Source of the DNA: Takakia lepidozioides | Lineage: Eukaryota > Streptophyta > Takakiopsida > Takakiales > Takakiaceae | Assembly (NCBI GenBank): GCA_030704615.1 | Contig: CM060732.1 | Coordinates: 43,071,053 to 43,135,052 of the forward strand | Direction: 5' to 3' | Length of the DNA: 64,000 nucleotides | Shown: positions 13,568 to 23,836 of the stretch, piece after piece | How positions within the stretch are numbered: the first letter of the stretch is position 1 | How the letters are laid out: every line of letters begins with the position of its first letter | Translations under genes and position numbers: made by a program | Notes under the pieces: generated by a model | Database searches by the model: none | Told to the model about the DNA's origin: nothing | The model's input: the letters and a program-made list of their open reading frames with translations, nothing else

Positions 13568-16500
13568 ATGGACAACAATTTGACGCTCGTGTTAGAAGCG
13601 TTGGCATCCTCCGGATGCGTAGTCCCATCAGAGCACAGAGCAGGTCTGGACATATCTCTCAAAGTGAAGAAGATTGATGCAGGCTTGATGAGCCTTGCCC
13701 TGTGGGGCCGCATTTTCACAGCAACTGGGAAAGACTATTTGCTTGCCGAAGGGTGCGCTTGTGCCAAACGTATTGGTCGGAAGCTGGATTTTGACATCAA
13801 ATACTATTTCAGGTGGGTGTCGTTTGTGACAGAAGCAAATGAATCTAGGTTTGAAGTCGAACCGTGAACAAATGATACTCAATACGCCTATGAGGTGTTT
13901 GAGGTAACATGTAAGAACGAATATTCGCAGAGAGATGAGAAGGTAATGTCTGAACCTCTAATTCGTGTGTACATGACGGTCTTGGGTCCGGGGCTGGGTC
14001 ATTCAGGTCCTAATACTATGAAAGCTTTTGAATGGTATCTTTCATTGTCAATGAATAGATTAGTAGTTGGAGTGTTGTTTCCCAGTCAGCTGATGGGGGA
14101 CGTTGAGGCATGCCACCTTGGGCCTCAACCAGTATCCACAGATGTCTGTACCCACAGTATAAACCATTTGATTCAACAATCCACGGTACGGTTGTTAAGC
14201 ATTTGATGCAGTTTGGATTTCAATTTCGATTGGATTTGAGATACTGAATTGTTTGTACAGACACGGCTTGATGTATATTCGAAGGCATAAGGCAGGCTCC
14301 TTTGCTGGGCGTTCCCAGGCTAGGAAATATGAATTCCGGGTTGGCACTAATTGTACTATCTTAAGTGAAATACACAGCCTATATTCAGCGCTTGGGATGT
14401 GAGAAACCTTGGCCGTCATGAGCAACAAAGGAAGTAAGAATACATCCTCCAATTGTTGCTAATGTAGGCTGTGTATTATATTGCAGCCAAGATGGAGTGA
14501 AGTGGCTGGATCTGCAGGCACCAATGACAGAGGAGAGGTATAAATTGTGCAAACAGTGCAAAGGACCCTTCACAGGCGACACCAGCAATGTCTTCTTTGT
14601 TATCCCAGAGCCGCCACAGCCATCTGCTTTTGATGAGAGTATTGTTGCAAATCGACATCCCAAAACCCCAACCTATAAAACTTCTCCCATAATGGCCTGC
14701 TGTGGATGTTTCTCTCGTTCTTCAGCAGTAGTTGCTTTTGGGCTGTTTTTTGGCTCTGGTTTTGTTTCCTCTCTTGTTTTTTTCATTTTGTCCCATAAGC
14801 TCTTTGAGCTTTCTCCGGACGTTACTAAGTACCATTTCATTTCTTTCTTTCAGTATATATGCATGAGGCAATCCCTTGAGCAATAACTAGTTGTTTTAGG
14901 GCTGCTTGTGAAGGGCTCATCTCTCTTTCTTGTTCCATGCTTTCTCTTGTCCCATAAGCTCTTTGAGCTTTTTGTGGACATTTCATTTCTTTCCACAGGT
15001 CTGCAAAGTGTCGTTTCTATAAGTCTTCGTTTTTTAAAGTCTCTTTATTACTTCGCCTTCCATTTCGGCCATATGCTGGTTCTTTACAAGCTTGCAAGTT
15101 CCTGGACATTATATTCGTTCTATCTCTTCTATCTCTCCAATCTTGAAAAGTTCAACTTAGTTTTGGGCTTTTCTTGAGACTTGTTCAAACATCTATAGAA
15201 GCTACAGGAAGTTCACATCAGATCTCGTCTTAAAACCTCTTTCTACAGTGCATCAGAGTAATTCCTAAGTTGCTTTTCATTGTGACACTGTTTGTTCTCT
15301 CCTTTTGTTGCAGAGGTGGAACCTGCAGTGATGGGAGATCCTTCAGGCTCATCACCCACTGATGAAAAAGACGGGACCACTACCGATGAAGAAACAACAG
15401 ATCCAGTAACAGAGGAAGACACGACAGAAGCAGTTACTGAAGATGATGAAACAGATGAACCCCCTGGTGAAGAGGAAGAAGCAAAGGTCAAAAAGTTATG
15501 ATTCATCTCATATAATGGCAGAAGAAAGCACAGTTTGATACATATTCCACCTCATGCATTACCACATAGTGGGCACCATGTATGTTGTTCATGAATAATA
15601 GTCGATGTGACTAGTATACAATGAAATGTGAAATCCTCATATTTACTGCAGGCTTCGTAGGTCCAGAGTGTTTTGTTGTATCCAGCCTGACTTCACCACC
15701 ATTGTATAATTCATTTAGTAGACCGATTCATACACTACATGGTTTACGATTTATGTAGGTTATAGAAGATGAGGAAGTGGCAGAAGGAGAGGAAGGTGAA
15801 GGGGGTGAAGACAAGGAGGCCGAGATTCCCAAGGGCACTGAAATCCCAGAGGTGGAACTCATATCCTTAGCCCTGTCCTCACGCCTGTTTGCTCATTATC
15901 TACGAACTCTGGTGTTGTATATCACTTTTGACATGGCTAGCGTACTAAGGAGAATTCAACCAATCCAGCTGAGCACTGATATGGGACAAATAAGCATGAC
16001 AATTGAAAAATGAAAAGCGTGCTATTGACTGTTTCCCCAGACCTCCAAATGAGGGCATACTCTAGAACAAACCCCGAAGTTCCCTTTTGATTCTTTGTCT
16101 TGAATTCATATGTTGCTGGCTATCTTGAATATTTTTTGAAAGTTTTTAGAGTACACCACTGGCCCCCTTAAGCTGATTGACCAGATCATTGGTTAGCCAG
16201 GGCTACCAGGTTGTTGGCCAATATCTCCCAAATTGCAGGTTCATGGAAGAGTGATGTCATTGCCAAAAGGTACCAGCCAAAGCATTTCAAACTTCGCAAG
16301 CTTGCAGCATGGTTGCAGCTCACAATGGAAGTCTTGTATAAATAAGATTGAGTGTGTGCAGCTGGAAAGACTGGCTGGGCTGATGAAATGGATCGATGAA
16401 GAGTGTGGAGTTGTGCCCTTGAATTCCATGGTGCTAACTGCGCACAACCAGCTTGTAAAGAACACTGCTTTCACAGGTCTTGCTCTTGCACTTTGATGAG

Positions 16501-17629
16501 CTCTTTGGCCTCTTATGGGTCACATTCTAAGTTTGTGTCACACTGTGTATGACCCACTATACAAACCTGAAACAAGTCTAGAGTAGTGGGTTTTTTTTTG
16601 CAATCCCTTGCACCTCCACCCCCTCAAAGCACTCTACTCCTTCTCAACCTTCACCACTCCCTTACACCTCAATGCGATTTACCAAACCTACATCTTGCAC
16701 TTGTCCTCTCTCATATCAATGAGATCAGCTCTCCTCTACTCAGAAGGCCTCTAGTGCACCCAGCCCCTCCTTTGCTCCCTGTCACCCTAACTGTTCATTG
16801 ATTCAATTTCTAGTGTGCCAGCCACAGAAAGTGGCGGTAGTGGCAACCCAGCCAAAGATCCAATTCTTACAGTCTGTCCATGGTCACATTTGCGTAGTTT
16901 GAGTGTGTTGACATGAGCAATCACTCTCAGATATATGCACAATGTGACCACTGCGATTTTGTGATTGCTGTGGACGAATCTCCATTTAGCAGATTATTTG
17001 ACCTTTATACTACTTGATAGAGAGGATTCTATACTTGTGAGGAACTAACAATGAGAATGATTGATTTGTCATTTTGTGGGCAAGTTTGTACTCTGCATGA
17101 TAGAAGGGTGCATGTCTTGAGTTTGTACTCTGCATGTGGGAATCAAGAAATATACAGATTGTGTTTCCACAACCCTTCTCCACATGGCTAACTTTGGTTG
17201 CATACTGTGGGTGATGGAAGGGCCAAATTTCATTGACGAGCTCGATTCCTATTGCCATCTTCTCAAGGGCTATCATGGGGCACCACTTTCCAAGGACCTC
17301 TCAGGTCAAAGGCTAACCTGCAGTTGTGTTCTTCTCTTGCTCTCTTGGATAGACAAGAGGAAAACGAATGGGATTATGATTACACACAGTAGCTTGACGT
17401 AGTGCCTGTGTCACAAAAGTATTGTCCGCCCAGCTCTATTTTAAAGGAGATGCACACGGTTGCAGGGACATGGAGCATACATGTTGTACCTCTCCAGAAG
17501 GATGTCATAGTCAGAAGCCTTCTGTGGCCTGGGTACTACTTCTACTACTCAAGCCTTGGCAAAGACTATGGTTCAGTCTATTTTGGTCTAGGAGAGAAGA
17601 ACAAGGATCTTGCTTTCTGCGTGCCATAA
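13568..17629 (+). CDS. RSPH9: radial spoke head protein 9 homolog, 7 exons
   Basis: Component of the radial spoke head of motile 9+2 axonemes. Exons: 13568-13812, 14487-14638, 15314-15486, 15759-15851, 16362-16476, 17221-17304, 17466-17629. The phases fit, giving about 341 residues (human RSPH9 has 276). The N-terminus aligns with RSPH9 through LALWGRIFTATGKDYLLAEG. The middle is recognised by RLAGLMKWIDEECGVVPLNS. The C-terminus GTWSIHVVPLQKDVIVRSLL followed by YGSVYFGLGEKNKDLAF closely follows the human protein end. Exons 3 and 4 (residues about 134-221) add a Glu/Asp/Thr-rich acidic stretch that explains the extra length. Intron 2 contains two LINE 3' ends. The acceptor of exon 6 (17220) is the least certain border. 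Presence of this gene implies flagellated sperm. Confidence 0.9.
14680..15010 (+). mobile_element. two tandem LINE 3'-end fragments in RSPH9 intron 2
   Basis: Two related segments, about 14690-14860 and 14890-15000, each carry the motif GTCCCATAAGCTCTTTGAGC. Each is followed by a GGAC-containing stretch and ATTTCATTTC. They match the 3' end seen at 10056-10160 on the opposite strand. The second matches, in reverse complement, the repeats at 21.6, 22.8 and 32.5 kb. Confidence 0.6.
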
Positions 17630-17957
17630 ACAAATCCTTATATCAAACTCCATACATGCCAAACTCCCAGCTCACGGGGTTATTCAATGGGCCTACAATA
17701 ATCTCCAAGTTCATCCATCCATTCTAATTGTCCAATGAAATGGACAAAACCATAACATGGCATATGGCATAGTGACATAGCATACTAGGGGAAGCAACTT
17801 GGATCAGGCTTTCAGCTCATCCAAAAAGCCCATTTGAGCAGGTGATTGATGCAGAGTAGACACTGTGGGACCTTCCAAAGCATTGTTGGGTAGAAGACAC
17901 TGACAAGCCAGCATTGTAACCTCTATAAAATTCAGTGGAAGATTCAAACACTGGTAA
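17630..17957. other. tail-to-tail spacer between RSPH9 and the TPR gene
   Basis: Only 328 bases separate two convergent stop codons, so both 3' untranslated regions must share or overlap this stretch. I see no coding signal here. Confidence 0.5.
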
Positions 17958-20900
17958 TCACAAAATAGTGCTGAGCGGCTCTTCAACTGGCCAACCACGG
18001 CATGCAGAGTGGACCTTGGCAAGAATGGCCATGTAGTCACCGGACCTGTCCACATCATAAACAGGCAGTCACACATGAATCCATATAGAAACCCTTTGTC
18101 TCTCTTACCATGCATGTCTTACAATCTCTCAAACTTGATCTAGAACAGGTAGGCAAACTACAGCAAACATCATTCACTTTAACAGCTCCTAGATGTCCTC
18201 ATGGCGAAAAGAACACGAGAGCGCGAGAGAGACTCACCTAGATCCGTAAGGGCCGGAAACGGCTGCAGTGATGGCCTCCTTGGCAGTTGCAGTGTCATTC
18301 TGCACCAGCAAGCCTTCCATACTCAGCAGCAATGCAAAAGTAAGATGCCACAAACCCAGGAATACTTTCATCAATTTCTTGTGACCATCACCCATTGGAG
18401 TGTTGCATCCAAAGCTGCACACATAAGAGCAGGTAGATGAGCAATTTTTTCTGCAACTTCAGCCAGTTGACACTGGTGGTAAGCTGCCCTCAAATTGTGG
18501 TCTGTGTTATGTTTTACCACTAGTGGTCAAAACACAAATCCTGTCAACAATAAACTGTAAGTCAATATTTGATAGTGAATGTAGAAGAGGGGAGAGGAAT
18601 GATTGCCACCTGAGATTCATGGTACAAGCCTGCATACAGATGTGCGTAAAAATAATCATGCCCATTGGCATTTCCAACAGCCAGAAGCTGTCAACAACAA
18701 CAGTGTCAGAGATTAAGAACTCTGCCATATGAGGACGACATACAAATTGATGTGACAGGCAAGGACTTCCTCCAAGAATTAGTGCTCCAAGGCTTCTCCC
18801 AAAAATGTTCAACTTTTAGCTTGAAAGCAATGCGTGTGCTCCCTTCCAGACAGGCCATGATGATCTGAACCAGTGTAATGAGTGCCAACCAACATCTTGA
18901 TATAACACATATCTCATGTCTCCAAACTGACTACATGCAGATCATGGCTTTCTTTTTCGCCAACCTGTTTGGTATCCCCTCCATCCCTGAAAAGTTCATA
19001 TGCTTTTCGCATTACAGGCCTGCTGTCTGGTCCAACCTACAGCAAAAGAAAACAAGCGTACATGATGGTAAGAGGAAAACATTGCAGGAGTGGAGAGTTC
19101 TCCAACCGTAGCCAAGGTTAAATTTTAATCACAGTCTTGGATTCCAATGGAAATTGAGCAGCCAAAGATCCAACCAAAAAATGCCGACCAGACCAAGCAA
19201 GGTGCCCAATATCAAAACATCACTGGGAGACTGCACTGCTTGAATGCCTCATGACAAAGAACCCCTATTGAGCAAATGCCTGTCCGTTAATCTGAGATTG
19301 AACTTTCAGACAAAGCAAAAGGAACCAGCAAGAAAGTGAATGGAAGGGCACCTTTAGGAAGCGTCTGCGAGCTTCATCTGGCCCATACAGCTGGGCCTCA
19401 CACAAGAAGCACCAGATTGCCTGTGCTGCCCTTCACCCAACCATTCCCTGCTTGTCATCCCCCTTTACATACTTGAGTTCTCCAGCAAAACTATGAAACA
19501 AGTTATGTCCTGTGCTCCGCCATAGTCTTCCTTTCCTTGAGATTGAAAATGGATCCATGATGGGTGAGCTCATCTGTGAGTGTACAAGCTTAAAAACTTA
19601 GTCACTTCACCAGTAACCTGTTGTATATCCATCCAACGAGTGGCATTTGTGCATATTACCCAATGAGTGGCTCCATAAATCTTTTAATTGAAAGGTGTCT
19701 AATTGTAGGGATCGTACTACACACAAATGCAGGGGAGTGCGCTTGCCTCTTCTGTATCATTGGGGTTGACAGCAACATCATCTCTGAACTGTGTGGCCCC
19801 TTCTTCAAATCTGCAGCACAAATTGGCTAGATTCATTGAACCCGACGGTGTCTTCATGAAAAGCCAGGCTACTAACTGCACTGGTGGTGTTTCCTGGTTA
19901 TAACTGACCGGGAATGTGTTTTGGAGCTACTCAACCCGTCATTAGTGCCGATGATAGTCATATTATCAGGGAGGTAACATAGTTCTGAATTTCAGTAGTG
20001 TTTTGAGGTTTTCCAGGCGAAGACGCTAGAAATAAGCAATAGTCAAATGGATCCACCATGCCACCATTGTGCCCCACATTGAGCCCCACAGTTCTAAACA
20101 CCGATGTAATGGCCATAACAACAAGCTTCCACTGTCATGCACATTGCCAAATTTCCTTTTTGGCACAAATCTGGTAAAAGCAAATAGTACCTGTTCAGAT
20201 AATAGAGGGAGAGACCTCGCTGCCATAAATCTACAACAAGCCCACAGACAGTCGGTCCCCAAGGTGAGCGTTGAGGCGAAACTTTTACAGTTGTGCAATT
20301 CCAGAAGGGTGTCAGTGATCGTTCACTGGGTGAGGCGATGTCTACCACCCTTGCAGCAACTGCTAGAAAACAAGGCATAAATGAGAAATTGCTATATGAT
20401 GACTGCCACGCAAGGATTAACAATCACACATGGCTTTTGTTGGGGGTCCAGCTCCAGGGCTCTGTCAAATTCTGCCACCGACCCCTTCACATCCCCCTGT
20501 GCAAAACATGCCATCAATTAAGATTATGACATACTGGGCAAAGACGGACGCAACGAACGCTCTATTCTGCCTCCCGCGCCCACTTAACAGTGGATACCCG
20601 AAAAGAAGTGGGATTAACCTGACAGTGGGAGAGACAGAACAAAGAAAACCATCGTTCACAAAATTGACAGTCAACTGGCTGGCATTCGAGCAAAATCATA
20701 AAGTAACTCTCTTCGCAATGATGCACCTGCGCAAAAAGCTTCATGCCTCGTCGCGTTGCCAGGAGCGCCTCCTGCGGACTTCCAGCTGTGGTGGCCATAG
20801 CCCTCGCTGCAGCGACAGCTACAACAGCCGCCCCCACCCACAAGGCCGTGCCCACGGCATTGCCCACAAAGACCACTCTTCGCCCAGTACTGCTAGTGCG

Positions 20901-21038
20901 CAAGGAGGATCGAGATGATGAGGACACTGCCCATGTGAAGGAAGTCACTCTCCAAGTTCTGCAAGAGGTAAGTAGCGGCTTCACTATACAGGTGGGACAG
21001 ACGAGAGAAGATGCCTGCGCCGTGAGCGCCATAGCCAT
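17958..21038 (-). CDS. TPR-like protein with plastid and probable thylakoid-lumen (Tat) targeting, 9 exons
   Basis: Exons (minus strand): 20727-21038, 20430-20496, 20191-20230, 19747-19810, 19352-19420, 18965-19036, 18610-18687, 18238-18299, 17958-18045. The phases fit, giving 283 residues. The N-terminus is Ser/Thr-rich (transit-like). A twin arginine (residues 53-54), a hydrophobic run (55-80) and ARAMA follow, which is the layout of a Tat lumenal signal. The body has TPR-type helices: KGSVAEFDRALELDP, then LWQRGLSLYYLNRFEEGATQ, NPNDTEE, CFLCEAQLYGPDEARRRFLK, SRPVMRKAYELFRDGG and FYAHLYAGLYHESQ. I recognise a conserved green-plant TPR family but cannot give a function. The intron after exon 4 starts with GC rather than GT. 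A truncated copy of exon 1 lies at 32014-32211. Confidence 0.85.
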
Positions 21039-21467
21039 GGAGTTCTCGTGTGGATTGTGGACTACATGTGCTATCCTAATCATGTTGCAATCTTTCACGC
21101 CAACTTTGCTCTCTGAGTTCCTCTTATTAGTAAGCTTTGTGGATCGGAGGTGGTTTGTACGTTGTACTTTTGTTACGTCTTGTCAGATGAATACTTCATC
21201 ATTTCCATAGATTTCCACAGCTGTTTAGGTCTGCGATTTGTACTACTGTCCTGAATCATGACTGTCACAAACATTGACAATATACTGGACTATCACGAGG
21301 AGAGGAAGCTCCAGTACGAGAACGTTGGTAAAACTATCAAGCCACAGTCACTCGCACTGATGCGCTGATGGGCGTTAGGCAAATTAGCTCAGGCTCCACC
21401 AGGACTGTGCACCTATGAAGCATGCTTTTGACGTTTCCAGTTCACACCAGAGAACGTGGATGATACA

Positions 21468-21762
21468 ATCGCGAGCTCAACGAAGAAACTACTCCCTGAA
21501 ATGCAGGAATTATCATGCACTCAAACCCTTCAGCACTGCCTATGAGTCAGGGTGAAGGCTGTAGTTTTGTCACTTGAGCAGCTGTGCTGACAGGTTCATA
21601 ATCAGTTCAGGGAGAAGGTCGGGCCCGGGAGAGAAATGAGAGCTTCTAGGACAAGAGGAAGAAAGAGACAAGAAAGAGAGAGGAGCCACAAACGGCCCAG
21701 AAGCAACTATAGAGAGAGAGGCCTGTGATCAACTGTCTGCTTAAATGGAGTAGACAGCTTCA
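21468..21762 (-). repeat. LINE-derived repeat R, copy 1
   Basis: Starts CGCGAGCTCAACGAAGAAAC on plus and includes the CTGGGACAAGAGGAAGAAAG-like stretch. It is nearly identical to 22648-22943 and to parts of 32430-32960. Its reverse complement resembles the LINE 3' end at 14890-15000, with TCTCTCTTTCTTG followed by CTTGTCCC. It directly abuts the decayed PPR copy. Confidence 0.7.
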
Positions 21763-21764
21763 GC

Positions 21765-22647
21765 AATGACTGTCACAGTCAATGCTTCAATGCTTCAATC
21801 ATTTACTGGGCTCTTTGATCACATAAGCATTTCTTTTATGTATGTTGCTTGTTACACCAGTAATCGCCACAAGAACAAACCCCATCTTGGAAGTGATGAA
21901 AGCGGTTGGGATCCCGTAAAACAACAGCTCGGCCAACAATCTTTGAGATGAACTTTGTGGTGGTGTGGCAGTCACCACACACTCTATAAGGTTCTTGATG
22001 ACACGCAGGGGTGTCCCATGAAGTGTACTGATGAGCCCAAAAGCTATGGCCAGCTTTTCACTGTGGTGGCAAAGAGAACTCTCACTTTATGTTCCTCTTC
22101 CACATCATGCAATACAAAGGCGTGTCTGGCATGTACCCAGCCTCCTTCATCCACTTGGACAATCTCTCCAGCTCAGCATGGATTTCTAAAATTTGTTGGT
22201 GAAATTGGTCTTCCACAACAAATGTATGCACCTGGTTGTCGACCTCAATGTAGCTGTGCCCTTGCTCCTTTCTAACACCCCTATCCTCCATCATTCTTCT
22301 CACCTCTGCTTTATCATCCCACCTGCCAGCTGCAGCTAAGATGTTTGACAGCAGCAGCATGCTGTGGATCCCTCTTAATAATGTTTTTGGCTGCACGTTC
22401 TGCTACCTGCCGATCACCATGGATTCTGCAGGCATCAAGCAAGGCTCTCCACACCCCAGCATCCGATTTGATTGGCATTCTGTTAATGAGGTCCTCTGCC
22501 TCATCCAATCGTCTTGCGCGGCCAAGAAGGTCCACCATGCAGCCCAAATGCTCCACTGTAGGAGTGAGCTCATGATCATGACTCATGGAATTAAAGTAGT
22601 GAAAGCCTTCATCTACATGGCCCACATGGCTACAAGCAGAAAGAAGA
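21765..22647 (-). pseudogene. decayed 3' fragment of the PPR-DYW gene
   Basis: About 880 bases align closely to the 3' third and 3' flank of the intact PPR gene at 33175-36021. They include EDLINRMPIKSDAGVWRALL and the E/E+ region before the DYW domain. The copy starts inside a PPR motif (LLSACSHVG) at 22647, with no start codon. An 11-base deletion near 22340 and small indels near 21987, 22083 and 22123 break the frame several times. It is flanked on both sides by repeat R. It cannot encode a working protein. Confidence 0.9.
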
Positions 22648-23033
22648 ATCGCGAGCTCAAAGAAGAAACTACTCCCTGAAATGCATGAACTATCATGCAC
22701 TCACCCGTCACCACTGCCTATGAGTCAAGGGTGAAGGCTGCGTAGTTTTGTCACTTGAGCAACTGTGCTGACAGGTTCATATCATCAGTTCAGGGAGAAG
22801 GTCGGGCCCGGGAGAGAGATGAGAGATTCTGGGACAAGAGGAAGAAAGAGACAAGAAAGAGAGAGGAGCCACAAACGGCCCAGAAGCAACTATAGAGAGA
22901 AAGGCCTGTGACCAACTGTCTGCTTAAGTGGAGAAGACAGCAAGATTATCAATAAAAATTGAGATAGAGGACGACCAACTTTGAGAGTTTGAAGGCGGCA
23001 ATGGATCATGGGGAAGAAGGGCAGGGTTGGCAT
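22648..23033 (-). repeat. LINE-derived repeat R, copy 2, with adjoining shared flank
   Basis: Repeats 21468-21762 in the same orientation. It then continues through a flank (about 22944-23020, GAGATAGAGGACGACCAACT) that is also present downstream of the intact PPR gene at about 32960-33035. The PPR fragment therefore lies between two direct repeats of about 290 bases. Confidence 0.7.
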
Positions 23034-23836
23034 GGCATAGCGTGATAAGTATTGACTCAGGCTCATTCACGCATAATTATCATTTTTGACTTTCCACATG
23101 TACCTTCCAATATAATTGCGATGTTTTCTTAACACCTACACCCCCGGACTAGTTTCCTATGGAAGGTGTTCCTTTAGTCAGATAAAGAACCAGAAATAGT
23201 GAGAATCGGAAGTTCATTCATGGAGGCGACATGCACAAGCTCATTTGCAAAACATACACTAGTTGTGCAAGGCCTATATAAATCTGAAACAATTTGCTTA
23301 TCACAGCTCCAATCTCAGTATTAGTCGACACATCTCTGATAACATACTTTAGATTTGTTTGATGTCAAGAGCCAACATCTTTCGGAAACAGAGCAATGGG
23401 ACATTAAATGGTGACATGCAGTCACTTGCACAGATAATATGGATATTTGGGCAAGAACCCCACCAGACAACAATGTCAATAACAACTTCATTGTGTCTCG
23501 GTATGTGTGGACGGATAGGACCTTCTTCTCATATGACATCGCTTTCTTTCAGACATACTGTGGCCATGCTTTGTCAAGGACCTCCAGTTTATGATCCTGA
23601 AAGCCCCACTTATGTGCTGATCACTCGATATCACTCAATATTGCCAAGAACAAATAAGACCACCCATATCAGCACTATCTACTCCCTCCCACCCATGAGA
23701 GACTCGGAACAAGTAGCTTCCATATGCAGACCATGCTTTTAGCAGCCCTCACAGAGTGCCTCTCACTGGATTAGACAGGTAAAACCAAGGAGAAAAGGAG
23801 ACATGGGACAAGCATAAAGTATGTCCACGTAGATAC
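23034..23836. other. intergenic, 3' side of the cysteine oxidase gene
   Basis: Non-coding by inspection. It probably includes the 3' untranslated region of the plant cysteine oxidase. The ORF at 23359-23742 has no recognisable motif and no splice partners. Confidence 0.45.

Noticed and set aside
15292-15501. A separate small acidic protein
   Set aside because: The frame is bounded by AG and GT and joins RSPH9 exons 2 and 4 in phase, so it is exon 3 of RSPH9.
20743-21210. Plus-strand Ala-rich secreted-protein-like ORF and its copy at 32003-32368
   Set aside because: The minus strand of the same DNA is TPR exon 1 with correct splicing. The plus-strand frame is a shadow, and its duplication only reflects the copied exon.
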